A model generated the notes under the pieces. The model was not told the origin of the DNA and made no database searches. It saw only the letters and a program-made list of their open reading frames with translations. From an uncultured Phycisphaerales bacterium (GTDB lineage Bacteria > Planctomycetota > Phycisphaerae > Sedimentisphaerales > Anaerobacaceae): DNA of 62,002 nt. This document shows, one piece after another, positions 50,778-59,666 of this stretch. The position numbers and the translations under genes are program-made. How positions within the stretch are numbered: position 1 is the first letter of the stretch; each line of letters starts with the position of its first letter. The stretch covers positions 1 to 62,002 of the forward strand of contig CALEZT010000136.1 in NCBI GenBank assembly GCA_937927975.1, given 5' to 3'.

Positions 50778-52109
50778 CTACAGATTCAGTCCCAGGGTCT
50801 TGAGCTTGCGGAATAGAGTGCTGGGGTCAATATCGAGGTCGCGGGCCGCCGCAGCCCGGTTGCCATCGTGGCGTCGCAGGGCCTGCTCGATCATCAATGC
50901 TTCCATCTGCTTGAGCGTCCGGAACTCGCCACTCCCTCCACCGCTCGCGGTTCCGCCTGCTCGGAACACTTCGGGCAGGTCCTTCTTCTCGATCACCCGG
51001 CCCTGACAGAGTACGAAACTGTGCTCGATCACATTCTCCAGCTCACGGATGTTGCCTGGAAAGCCGTAGCTCATCAATCCGGCCATCACCTCGTTGCTGA
51101 CGCAGCAGATGTCTTTGCCGTACCGCGAATTGAATCGCTGGATGAAATGGTCCACCAGCAACGGGATGTCCTCTCGCCGCTCCCGCAGCGGCGGCAGGTG
51201 AAATCGGACCACGTTGATGCGGTAAAACAGATCTTTTCGGAAGATCCCCTTATCCACGAGTTCCTGGAGCTGTTTATTCGTGGCGGTAATCACGCGGGCA
51301 TCCGTCTTCACACTGGCGACGCCTCCGACTGGCTCATATGTCTTCTCCTGCAAGACCCGCAGCAGGCGAACCTGTACCGCCGGAGAAACATCGCCGATCT
51401 CATCCAGGAAGATGGTCCCGCCCTGGGCGAGCGCAAACCGGCCGGGCTTGTCTTTCTTGGCATCGGTGAACGCTCCCGCTTTGTAGCCGAACAACTCCGA
51501 TTCCAGCAGAGTGTCCGGCAAAGCGCCGCAGTTGACCGCGATGAAAGGCTCGTTCTTTCGCCGGCCCAGACTGTGCACCGCGCGGGCGAACAGTTCCTTG
51601 CCCGTGCCGGTCTCCCCCTCGATCAGCACGGTGCAGTCGCTCTCGGCCACCCGGGGCAGCACATCAAAGAGCTGCTGGACCTTGGGGCTGCGGCTGATGA
51701 TGTCCTCGCAGGAGTACTGCTTCAGAACCTGTTTTCGGAGTTCCTCCACGAGCGTCATATCGCGGAAGGTCTCGACCCCGCCGACAACCTGCCCTTTCTC
51801 GTCCTTGAGCAAAGCGGTGGAGATGGTGATGGGTTTGCGCCGGCCGCGCGCGTCGATGATATCGACGGGTTTGCTGATGATCGTATGCCCTGTCTCCATC
51901 GTCTCGCGGAGCGCACAGCCACCCTCGCAGACATCGGCCTTCAAGACCTCTCTGCAGGCCCGCCCAATGGCGTCCGCTCGAGACACACCCGTGATCTGCT
52001 CGGCCGCACGATTGAAGGACGTGATCCGCCAGTCCTGATCGACCGTGAACACGCCATCGGCAATGCTGTCGAGAATGATGTCTGTTTCTTTGTGCGACTC
52101 GAAATCCAT
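50778..52109 (-). CDS. Sigma-54-dependent activator: PAS + AAA+ + Fis HTH
   Basis: A 443-residue regulator. A PAS domain (about 5-120; DSIADGVFTVDQDWRITSFNRAAEQITG) contains a cysteine cluster (CREVLKADVCEGGC), possibly a redox or metal sensor. The AAA+ domain (about 140-370) has Walker A GETGTGKELFARAVH, LDEIGDVSPAVQ and the sigma-54 contact loop as GAFTDA instead of the usual GAFTGA. The C-terminus is a Fis helix-turn-helix (NRAAAARDLDIDPSTLFRKLKTLGL). It is 17 bases after the CGGC gene and upstream of its likely target. Confidence 0.93.
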   Translation of the reverse strand: MDFESHKETDIILDSIADGVFTVDQDWRITSFNRAAEQITGVSRADAIGRACREVLKADVCEGGCALRETMETGHTIISKPVDIIDARGRRKPITISTALLKDEKGQVVGGVETFRDMTLVEELRKQVLKQYSCEDIISRSPKVQQLFDVLPRVAESDCTVLIEGETGTGKELFARAVHSLGRRKNEPFIAVNCGALPDTLLESELFGYKAGAFTDAKKDKPGRFALAQGGTIFLDEIGDVSPAVQVRLLRVLQEKTYEPVGGVASVKTDARVITATNKQLQELVDKGIFRKDLFYRINVVRFHLPPLRERREDIPLLVDHFIQRFNSRYGKDICCVSNEVMAGLMSYGFPGNIRELENVIEHSFVLCQGRVIEKKDLPEVFRAGGTASGGGSGEFRTLKQMEALMIEQALRRHDGNRAAAARDLDIDPSTLFRKLKTLGLNL

Positions 52110-52126
52110 GCGACCACCAACGTCGG

Positions 52127-52459
52127 TCAGTGCGTATACTCGATAATCCGAATCTCGGGACCGACGGCCTTGGCCACGGCATCCCTCATATTGGCGTAGT
52201 GCGGGCAGGGAAAACTAATCGGATTGCCTCTGGAGATGCACGAGGCGAAGACGATCGCCGTTGCACCTCGCTCAACCATGATCTTAGCCCTGGCAATTGC
52301 GCGCTTGCCCGGACATCCGCCGCAACTGACGAACCCGGTAACCTCGACGGGTCCGGTTTCCTCGAACGCCAGTTTACCCTGCGATGCAACCTTGAAATCC
52401 ATCGTTCCAGGACAGATATCTTCCGTCTGTTGGCAGCGGATGATTCCGACTTTCTTCAT
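52127..52459 (-). CDS. CGGC-domain protein
   Basis: A 110-residue protein with MKKVGIIRCQQTEDICPGTMDF and VSCGGCPGKRAIARAKIMVERGATAIVFASCISRGNPISFPCPH: five or more cysteines including the CGGC motif of the CGGC domain, a putative metal-binding protein of anaerobes. ATG 52459 is used because AAGGT lies 8 bases upstream; a longer frame upstream has no site. It is the first gene of the activator transcript and might be the sensor partner of the PAS domain. Confidence 0.82.
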   Translation of the reverse strand: MKKVGIIRCQQTEDICPGTMDFKVASQGKLAFEETGPVEVTGFVSCGGCPGKRAIARAKIMVERGATAIVFASCISRGNPISFPCPHYANMRDAVAKAVGPEIRIIEYTH

Positions 52460-52533
52460 GTAGCGTACCTTTTTTGTCGACCGATTGAAGTCTGTTGTGC
52501 CGGGCGGCGTCAGGCGAACCAGGCGCATAAACA

Positions 52534-52577
52534 GTCCAAGCGAGTTGGACCGTAATCGGATTCCGTGATAATGTCAA
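52534..52577 (-). promoter_or_regulatory. Promoter and dyad before the CGGC-activator genes
   Basis: On the minus strand TTGACA (52577-52572) and TACGGT (52554-52549) are 17 bases apart. A 6-bp perfect inverted repeat, GTCCAA-gcgag-TTGGAC (52534-52550), sits across the start-site region. The -35 overlaps the last codon of the efflux permease gene. A repressor site is likely but unproven. Confidence 0.5.
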
Positions 52578-55500
52578 CTGGGAGCACGTACTGGTTCGAC
52601 GCGGGCGCGGGTGAAGAGTACGTACAGGCACGGCATCAGGAACAGGGCCACAACGATCTCCATTCCCAATCCGCCGATTGCGCCGGCGGCCATCGGCTGG
52701 AGCATGTCGCCGCCTTCTTCCAGGGCCAGAGCCAGCGGGATGAAACCGACGAGCGTGGTGACCGTCGTCATCACCCGCGGCCGCAGGCGGATCCTGGCGG
52801 CCTTCAAGACGGCATCGAATGGTGACAAGTTCTCGCTCGCCTGAAGCTCCCCGGCGAAGGTCAGCAGCAAGACGCCATCGTTCACCGTAGCCGCCACGAC
52901 GACCAGGACCCCGATGATCACGGTTGCCCCCAACGGCAGGCCTGAGGCGAACATGATGAACACCAGGCCCGTCAGGCACACGGGTACGCTGCTCAGGATC
53001 AGGGCCGGCAGCTTGAGACTGTTGAACTGCACCGCCAGCACGATGAAGGAGAAGAACACCGCGAAGGCCAGGACGCCCACGATCGTCTGCTTCATATCCG
53101 TCATCGCCTGGACCTGCCCGCCGTAGGCCAGTTCGTAACCCGCCGGGCGATCCTTGCGGGCCAGCGCGTCCTGGAGTTCCGCCAAGGCCGTGCCGACGCT
53201 GGCGCCGGCGGCATCGCCGCGCACGATGACCTGCTTGATCTGATCCTCGCGAACGATCTCCACGGGGCCGACGGCCGATGTCACCTCGGCCACGTCCCGA
53301 ATTCGCAGGTATCCGCCCTGAGCACAGTTCAGTGGCAGATTTTCGACGTCCTGTCGACAGGTGATCCTGCTCTCCGGGATCATCACGCGGATGTTGTAGT
53401 ACTCGTCGCCCTCGCGGTAGCGCGTGGCCACCGTGCCGGTGATCAGCGACCGCATCGTCTCGGCGATATCGCTGATGGACACGCCCAGTTCCGCCGCCCG
53501 GGGCCGGTCGATCCGCACCTGGTATTCCGGCTTGGTCATGTCCATCGAAACGTAGACGTTGGTGAAGTGGGCCAACTCGTTCATCGTCATGGCAGTCTGG
53601 CGGGCCTGCTCATAAAGAGTCTCCATATCGGGTCCCTTGATCTTGACCTCGATGTCGGCCTCGCCGAGCTTGCGAATGCCTTTGATCGGCATTTGCATGA
53701 CCATCGCGTTGCCGCCGGGCACCGGGATCTTGCCGACGATGGGCCGCAGGTACTCGATATACTGCTTGGTGGTAAGGTCTCGCCGGCTGCGGGGGACGAG
53801 TTGGATGTCGATCTGTCCCTCGTTGGCGATCTCGTAGGTGTAGAGGCCCCAGACCTTGCCGCCTACCAGCGTAAAGGCGCTGACGATCCGCTCATCGCTG
53901 GCGATCTGCTGTTCGATCCGGCGCAGGATACTGTTGGTCTCAGCCAGCGCTGCGCCGGTGGGGAGCTTGACCTTGACCATGACTCGGCCATCGTCCATCT
54001 GCGGCAGGAACTCGCCGCCGAGCCTTCCCATCAGGAGTCCGCCGGCCACGAGGATGGCGGCAAACAGCGGCATCACGATCCAGCGGCCTCGAAGAATCCA
54101 CTTGAGCGTCCAGGCATAACCATCGGTAACGCGATCGAAGAACCGCTCGAATCGAGTCGCCTTGCGCTGTCCGAAGGGACGCGGGCCCAGGATCGTCGCG
54201 GCGATCATGGGCGTAACGGAAACCGCCACGACCAAACTTATGATAACGATCCCCGCGATAACCAGGATCAACTCGCGAAAAAGCAGGGTCGTCAGACCCG
54301 GCACCAGCAGAAACGGCACGAACAGCGCCAGGAAGGACAGCGTTCCGGCCACGAGGGCGGGGCCGATCTCCGACGTGGCCCCTACGGCCACCGCATCAGT
54401 CGGCTCCTCCGGCCGCTCGTGGCGCCGCCGGGTGATGCCCTCGATGACGACGATGGAATTGTCCAGCAGCACGCCGATGGCGATGACCAGTCCGCCCAAG
54501 GAGAAGATGTTGAGCGAGAAGCCCGCCATCTTCATCAGGCCGAAGTTCAGGATCAGCGTGATGGGCAGGGCCAACGCCATCACCAGCACCTGCTTCCATG
54601 AACCCAGGAACAGATAGACGATCAGGATCAGCAGCACGGCCGCCTCGATAGCAGCCTTCTGTACCCCAGTGAGCGCCGCGTTGACGTAGTCGGCCTGGTT
54701 CTCCACCATGCCCAGACGGATGCCCTGCGGCAGGGCCGGCCCCAACTCCTCAATCCGCCGGTTGACCGCCTCGGCGACCGCTACCGTGTTGGCGTTGGCC
54801 TGTTTGAGCACGCTGAGCTTGACGCAGGCGTTGCCGTCCAATCGCGTGATGATGCGGACTTCTTCGCTGGCATCTTCCACCTGGGCCACGTCGCAGAGGT
54901 ATAGCTTGGCCTCGCCGCTGCGGGCCAGGGCGATGTCGCGAATCTCATCGAGGCTGCGATACTCGCCCATCGTGCGGGCGATGATCTCCTTCGGGCCGGT
55001 GGTTACCCGGCCGCCGAATTGTTCGATGTTCTCCTGCCGCAGGCGATTCAAGACGCCGGGCAACGTCAGACCGTGCTTCTCCAGAGCCAGCGGGTCCAGG
55101 TGTACGCGGATCTCCCGTTTGAGTCCGCCCACGATCTCGGTGCCCGCCACGCCCGGCACGGCCAGCAGTTGATCCTGGAGCCATTCATCCACCCACGTTC
55201 GCAGCTTGACCAGGTTCCACTGGTCGCTCCGGACTGTCATCTGCACGACCGGAAGCTGCGACGGATCGGCCTTGATGACCACCGGCGGCTCCATGTCCTT
55301 GGGCAGTTCCCGCGCCACGCGGGCCATGGCCGCCAGCGCGTCCTGGTAGGCCACGTCCACATCCACGCCGTACTTGAAGTTGACCTGGAGGGTGTACATG
55401 CCCTCGATGGACGAGGATTCGAGGTAGTCCAGATCGTCCACCGTGGCCATCTGCCGCTCGATGGGGTCGGCAATGCTCTTTTCAATCTCCTCCGGCGTCG

Positions 55501-55660
55501 CCCCGCGCCACCAGATGTGCACCTTGATCATCGGGTAGGTGATGCTGGGCAGAAAGTCCACCGGTAGCCGCCACAGGCCATAGAGCCCCAGCACCGCCAG
55601 AGCGACGACAATCGCGCTGGTGGCCAGCCGGCGATGAACCGCGTAGTGCGTCAGCTTCAT
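52574..55660 (-). CDS. RND family efflux permease
   Basis: A 1028-residue inner-membrane transporter with the usual two sets of periplasmic domains and about 12 membrane segments. The start MKLTHYAVHRRLATSAIVVALAVLGLYGLWRLPVDFLPSITYPMIKVHIWW is typical, and SLGGLVIAIGVLLDNSIVVIEGITRRR is the conserved TM4 segment with its proton-relay aspartates. It exports drugs or metals by proton motive force. It forms one operon with adaptor and TolC-like genes, overlapping the adaptor by 4 bases with GGAGG upstream. Confidence 0.95.
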   Translation of the reverse strand: MKLTHYAVHRRLATSAIVVALAVLGLYGLWRLPVDFLPSITYPMIKVHIWWRGATPEEIEKSIADPIERQMATVDDLDYLESSSIEGMYTLQVNFKYGVDVDVAYQDALAAMARVARELPKDMEPPVVIKADPSQLPVVQMTVRSDQWNLVKLRTWVDEWLQDQLLAVPGVAGTEIVGGLKREIRVHLDPLALEKHGLTLPGVLNRLRQENIEQFGGRVTTGPKEIIARTMGEYRSLDEIRDIALARSGEAKLYLCDVAQVEDASEEVRIITRLDGNACVKLSVLKQANANTVAVAEAVNRRIEELGPALPQGIRLGMVENQADYVNAALTGVQKAAIEAAVLLILIVYLFLGSWKQVLVMALALPITLILNFGLMKMAGFSLNIFSLGGLVIAIGVLLDNSIVVIEGITRRRHERPEEPTDAVAVGATSEIGPALVAGTLSFLALFVPFLLVPGLTTLLFRELILVIAGIVIISLVVAVSVTPMIAATILGPRPFGQRKATRFERFFDRVTDGYAWTLKWILRGRWIVMPLFAAILVAGGLLMGRLGGEFLPQMDDGRVMVKVKLPTGAALAETNSILRRIEQQIASDERIVSAFTLVGGKVWGLYTYEIANEGQIDIQLVPRSRRDLTTKQYIEYLRPIVGKIPVPGGNAMVMQMPIKGIRKLGEADIEVKIKGPDMETLYEQARQTAMTMNELAHFTNVYVSMDMTKPEYQVRIDRPRAAELGVSISDIAETMRSLITGTVATRYREGDEYYNIRVMIPESRITCRQDVENLPLNCAQGGYLRIRDVAEVTSAVGPVEIVREDQIKQVIVRGDAAGASVGTALAELQDALARKDRPAGYELAYGGQVQAMTDMKQTIVGVLAFAVFFSFIVLAVQFNSLKLPALILSSVPVCLTGLVFIMFASGLPLGATVIIGVLVVVAATVNDGVLLLTFAGELQASENLSPFDAVLKAARIRLRPRVMTTVTTLVGFIPLALALEEGGDMLQPMAAGAIGGLGMEIVVALFLMPCLYVLFTRARVEPVRAPS

Positions 55661-57078
55661 CGCTTGCCCTCCTGCGTGGCGAGGGCGTCCCCCCCTTGTT
55701 CCTTCGTGCCAAGGGCATCTTGCCCTCGATTCGCGGGCAGGATGCCCGCGGGACGCAAGGGCGAGACGCCCTCGCCACGGGTGCCCGGTCCGCCCTGGCC
55801 CGCCATCTTCCCTGGTTCGGGCACCCGGACTTCCATGCCGTCCTTGAGCCTCTCCTGTCCCGTGACCACGACCTTCTCCCCCGGCTCCAGCCCTCCGAGC
55901 ACCTGCACCCGACCGGCCTGCTCGATGCCCACTTTCACCTTGCGCTGCACGGCCTTTCCGTCGACCACCACAAAGGCCACCTGTTCGCCTGCCGGGGTCA
56001 TAAGGACGGCCTGCTGCGGAATCGTGAGCGCGTCCTCGACCGAATCCAGAATCAAACGAACCCTCGCGAACATGCCGGGCATCAGCTTGGCTGGCTCATC
56101 CAGCACGAGTTCAACCGTTCGCGTGCGCATTCTGCGATCGAGTTCGGGATAGGCCCGCGCCACCCGGGCGGCGAACGTCTGTGCCGGGAAGGAATCCAAC
56201 ATCACCCGGGCGGTCGTCCCCTCACGCACCGTCGAAGCGTGGACCTCGGGCACCGCCACACGGATGACCAACGAAGACAGGTCCGCCATCTCCAATAGCG
56301 GGGCCTTGGCCGCCGCCATGTCTCCCGCGCGGACGTGGACGCGGGTGATCGTTCCGGAGAACGGGGCCGAGATGATGCATTCGTTCAGCCGGGCCTTGGC
56401 CAAGTCCAACTTGGCAGTGGCCTCTTTGACCGCAGCTTCCTGCACGGCGATGGCCGTCCGGGTGTAGCCGGCCTCCAGCATCTCCAGGTGGCGCCTGGCT
56501 GCGGCGAGTCCGGTCTGCTGGCTTGTGTGCTCCACGCGGGACTTCTCCAGGGCCTCGCCCGGCAGCGAGCCGCTCTCGACCAGCTTGGCCGTCCGGTCAT
56601 AGTCGGCCTTGGCGAAGGCCGCCGCATCCTCCAGTTGTCGTACAGTCTCCTGAGCCTTGGCGATCTCCTCCGGCCGCGTCCCCGCCTGGAGGTCTGTCAG
56701 CTTCGCCTTGGCCACTTCGACCGCCGCCTCGGCGGCGCTCACCTCAGCTCGGTACAGATCGCGAGTGATCTCGATGAGCTTGTGGCCCGCCTGCTCGATA
56801 CAGTCGCCCTCGCGCCACGGGCAGTAGCTGATCGGCCCTTCCACGGTGCCGGCGATGACCACGGACTCCACGGCGACCGTCTCGCCCGTCAGTTCCAACA
56901 GCCGCAAGATCGGTTCTCTGCGAACAGCCTCGACGGCCACGGTGGGGATCCTCTGGGGAGCCTGGGGCTCTTTCCCATCTGTCTTGCCCTCGCAGCCTGT
57001 AAGGCTCAGACTCCCGAGCAGCAGAGCAAGACTGGTCGCCATAACGAGGGAACGATTTCGTTTATTCATCTGGTTCAT
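55657..57078 (-). CDS. RND adaptor (membrane-fusion) lipoprotein
   Basis: A 473-residue periplasmic adaptor with a lipobox at MATSLALLLGSLSLTGC. It has a barrel-sandwich/HlyD region (IPTVAVEAVRREPILRLLELTGET), a long coiled-coil hairpin (about 100-220: AEAAVEVAKAKLTDLQAGTRPEEIAKAQETVRQLEDAAAF), then the beta-barrel and membrane-proximal domain (GRVQVLGGLEPGEKVVVTGQERLKDGMEV). The last 40 residues are repeat-derived and not part of the fold. It links the permease to TolC. Confidence 0.92.
   Translation of the reverse strand: MNQMNKRNRSLVMATSLALLLGSLSLTGCEGKTDGKEPQAPQRIPTVAVEAVRREPILRLLELTGETVAVESVVIAGTVEGPISYCPWREGDCIEQAGHKLIEITRDLYRAEVSAAEAAVEVAKAKLTDLQAGTRPEEIAKAQETVRQLEDAAAFAKADYDRTAKLVESGSLPGEALEKSRVEHTSQQTGLAAARRHLEMLEAGYTRTAIAVQEAAVKEATAKLDLAKARLNECIISAPFSGTITRVHVRAGDMAAAKAPLLEMADLSSLVIRVAVPEVHASTVREGTTARVMLDSFPAQTFAARVARAYPELDRRMRTRTVELVLDEPAKLMPGMFARVRLILDSVEDALTIPQQAVLMTPAGEQVAFVVVDGKAVQRKVKVGIEQAGRVQVLGGLEPGEKVVVTGQERLKDGMEVRVPEPGKMAGQGGPGTRGEGVSPLRPAGILPANRGQDALGTKEQGGDALATQEGKR
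55675..55779. repeat. Palindromic interspersed repeat inside the adaptor gene
   Basis: Perfect 15-bp inverted arms CGTGGCGAGGGCGTC (55675-55689) and GACGCCCTCGCCACG (55765-55779) enclose two smaller hairpins (AGGGCA/TGCCCT and GGGCA/TGCCC). The element is in frame and encodes the peptide GEGVSPLRPAGILPANRGQD-type sequence at residues 433-468 of the adaptor. Peptides of this kind recur in planctomycete proteins, so this is a mobile or amplifying REP-like element. Confidence 0.85.
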
Positions 57079-58466
57079 TGTTCACCCATCGCCAGTTTCA
57101 TCTGGGCCGTCGCAACGTGGTAGTCCGCCAGGGCCCGGTAGTAGTTGGTTTGCGATTCCAGCAAGGCAGACTGCGCATCGAGGACATCAACAATTGCGCC
57201 TCGGCCAACATCGTATTTCTCGCGTTCGATCCGAAGACTCTCCTGGGCCTGCGCCACGGAGGTCTGAATCGCCGCGATGCGCTCCTGCGCGGACCGCACG
57301 TTGAGCAAGGCCGTTTCGATATCCAGACGGATCTGGAGTTCGAGCTTGCGGAGCCGTTCCCGTGCGGCGGCCAAGTGCGCCCGTTGCTCCTGAACTTGAG
57401 CATTGACCTGCCCGCCTTCATAGAGTGGTATCTCGGCTCCCAGCCCGATTCGACCGATGTCGTCCAGTTCCTCGCCGGCGCCCGTGGTATCTCCAACGGC
57501 CCATCGGCCGCCATAGGAGCCCTGCACGAAGACCGTGGGCGAATGCCCGGCCCGTGCCACTTCCACGTTGCGGGCCTGCGCCTCCAGCGCCGACCGGGCG
57601 GCCAGGTAATCGTCACGACCCGACCAGGCCATTTCCAGGGCCGTCTCAAGCTGCGGAACCGACACCCTCTCTTTCGACTCCAGGTCTCCCTCAATCGACA
57701 GAGCTTCGCTCTGACCCTCTGAACCGAGCAGAGAGACCAGAGCCCGGTGCTGGATGGCCATGACGTTCCTCTCCCGCACCAGTCGCTGTTGCACATCCGC
57801 CAGGCGGACCTCAGTACGCAGTCGATCCACCCGGGCCGCCTTCTGCGTGGCAATCAGGGCGTCCACGCGATCGAGGTGCTGTTGCAGGGCTCGACCGGAG
57901 AATTCGAGCGACTCGATCACCTGTCGTTGGGCCAGAATGCTTAAGAAGACGCTGGAGACGTTGAAGACCAACTCCTCGCGGCTGCGGGCCAGGCGATGGC
58001 CGGCGGCCTGCTGCAACAACTCGGCGGCCTCGATTTGGTTGACCAGCCGGCCACCGGCGAAAATCGGCATCGTCAGCACGAGATCGCCGGAAACGATATC
58101 ACGGCTTAAGATCGCAGGGTCGCCCGGCTGGCGCACGGGAAGCAGCCTCTGCTCATCGAGGTGGTGCACGTAGCTGCCAACCGCACTGAGCCGGGGCAGT
58201 CGTGCTCCCCGGGCAAAGTCATGACGGGCCTGCGTGGCACGATGATCCCAGTCGGCTGCGGCAACATCAGGGTTACTGGCCAGCGCCATGGCAATCGCGT
58301 CCGCCAGCGTCAGCGGGCCTTGCGGCCGTAGCACAGGAGGCGAGTCCCCACGTGGAGCCGCAATCTCGGATCCTGGAACAGCCACGGCCAGACCGGGATC
58401 GGCGGGAGGCGCTGCGGTGCAGCCCCCCAGCATCAGCACGGCGAAAAGGGTGTGTATCCTTCTCAC
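57075..58466 (-). CDS. TolC-like outer-membrane efflux lipoprotein
   Basis: A 463-residue protein with signal and lipobox (MRRIHTLFAVLMLGGC), then two long helical repeats characteristic of the TolC/OEP family (AIAMALASNPDVAAADWDHRATQARHDFARGARLPRLSAVGSY; REKYDVGRGAIVDVLDAQSALLESQTNYYRALADYHVATAQMKLAMG). It forms the exit duct of the RND pump. The start is GTG at 58466 with AGGAG close by. It overlaps the adaptor gene by 4 bases. Confidence 0.93.
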   Translation of the reverse strand: MRRIHTLFAVLMLGGCTAAPPADPGLAVAVPGSEIAAPRGDSPPVLRPQGPLTLADAIAMALASNPDVAAADWDHRATQARHDFARGARLPRLSAVGSYVHHLDEQRLLPVRQPGDPAILSRDIVSGDLVLTMPIFAGGRLVNQIEAAELLQQAAGHRLARSREELVFNVSSVFLSILAQRQVIESLEFSGRALQQHLDRVDALIATQKAARVDRLRTEVRLADVQQRLVRERNVMAIQHRALVSLLGSEGQSEALSIEGDLESKERVSVPQLETALEMAWSGRDDYLAARSALEAQARNVEVARAGHSPTVFVQGSYGGRWAVGDTTGAGEELDDIGRIGLGAEIPLYEGGQVNAQVQEQRAHLAAARERLRKLELQIRLDIETALLNVRSAQERIAAIQTSVAQAQESLRIEREKYDVGRGAIVDVLDAQSALLESQTNYYRALADYHVATAQMKLAMGEQ

Positions 58467-58473
58467 AATTCTC

Positions 58474-58992
58474 CTATGGCATCATGGGCGTCTGACTCGA
58501 TTCTCCAAGATCGCCGCGCATCCGGGCAGGTCCCATGCACCCGCTGTGCCGGCGAATCATGTCAAATAACCTTTCCTGCTGCTCGACCGTCAGAACTTCC
58601 TTCTCGGCCAACAGTTTGCCGACGACGAGTTCCTGCATCCGGCGCTGGCCGGCGCGAATCTCCTCTTGCTTGGCGGCGATGGCCTCGCGATCCGTTTTGA
58701 CAGCGGCGACCAGATCGATCAGTTCCGCACGCCTACGCTGCATCTCCTCGTAGATACTCCGTGAGGCATGCTGGAACTCGGTCAGACGCGGCTCCAACAG
58801 CCGCCATTGCTCCTCCGTCACGTTCAGTCGGCGGTACAGCGGGCACCAGATGGCTCCGTTGTCATTCTTCTGATGCTGGCCCTCCCGGATAGACCAATGT
58901 CCCGCCACCGTCTGTGCCGCCCAGACGCCCGCGAACCCGATGTTCAACGCCACGGAAAGCACGATCAGCAGAAATGCGTATTTTCTGGCCAT
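58474..58992 (-). CDS. Spy/CpxP-like periplasmic protein
   Basis: A 172-residue protein with one N-terminal membrane anchor or signal (MARKYAFLLIVLSVALNIGFAGVWAAQ). Two helical repeats with the LTxxQ-like motifs (LNVTEEQWRLLEPRLTEFQ; LTVEQQERLFDMIRRH) identify the heavy-metal sensor / Spy chaperone family. It precedes the efflux genes by 7 bases and is probably made with them to sense or buffer the exported toxin or metal. Confidence 0.88.
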   Translation of the reverse strand: MARKYAFLLIVLSVALNIGFAGVWAAQTVAGHWSIREGQHQKNDNGAIWCPLYRRLNVTEEQWRLLEPRLTEFQHASRSIYEEMQRRRAELIDLVAAVKTDREAIAAKQEEIRAGQRRMQELVVGKLLAEKEVLTVEQQERLFDMIRRHSGCMGPARMRGDLGESSQTPMMP

Positions 58993-58994
58993 AA

Positions 58995-59492
58995 TCAGAA
59001 TCCTTCAGGATGGGACGCCAGAGCCAGATAGCTGCTCGCCAACGATCCATCCGGTGCGTCGCCCAGATAGTCCAGCTTGTACGCATCCAATCGGTCGGTC
59101 TGGGCGGTCATGACCTGCGAGGTCGAACGTTTCGCCGACCAGCCCATGTACGAGCCGACGGCTAAGCCGAAGACCAACATCGCGGCAGCAGCCCCTCTGA
59201 AAACCCACGTCCGGGAGGCGGATGATCCCCTGTGGAGGGAGATTACACTCGGTTCCCCGTGGGCATCCCGGCGTTTCCGCGCCTCGGTCATGATTCGCCA
59301 AGTTAAGTCAGGCCCAACGGGCGGGACTTCTATGACTTGCAGGGATCGCTCAAGCCGCCGGAGACTCTCCAGAGCAGCGTGGCAGGACCTGCACCGCACG
59401 AGATGACGCTCCACCGCTGTCCGGCGTTTCAGAGACAACTCGCCATCGAGGTAAGCACTCAATTGTCTTCGAATTCCCAAACACGAGAACAT
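58995..59492 (-). CDS. Zinc-finger anti-sigma factor
   Basis: A 165-residue membrane protein with the anti-sigma zinc finger (LSAYLDGELSLKRRTAVERHLVRCRSCHAALESL; H-x3-C-x2-C) at the N-terminus and one membrane segment (VFRGAAAAMLVFGLAVGSYMGW). It should bind an ECF sigma factor, most likely the one encoded at 60289-60825, although a plus-strand gene lies between them. It leads into the Spy/efflux genes, so those may belong to the sigma factor's regulon. Confidence 0.9.
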   Translation of the reverse strand: MFSCLGIRRQLSAYLDGELSLKRRTAVERHLVRCRSCHAALESLRRLERSLQVIEVPPVGPDLTWRIMTEARKRRDAHGEPSVISLHRGSSASRTWVFRGAAAAMLVFGLAVGSYMGWSAKRSTSQVMTAQTDRLDAYKLDYLGDAPDGSLASSYLALASHPEGF

Positions 59493-59666
59493 GCAAATGT
59501 CCTTTCTGTACAGTCAAACGACTCGAAAGCGAAAGACCCCCGCCCACCATCAAGAAAAACCTCCCTCGTCTCATTTCCCGGAGTAACCTGCCAGGGCGTT
59601 CCTCCCACAATCATCTCAAAGGCCTCCGACGAGGCCGCAACCTGGTTTCAATTGAAAGGCACAGCC

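Noticed and set aside
59493..59666. An ECF-type promoter (GTAACC near 59582) before the exported Cys-rich protein
   Set aside because: The possible -10 (CGTTC) is only 8 bases away, which is too short for an ECF promoter.
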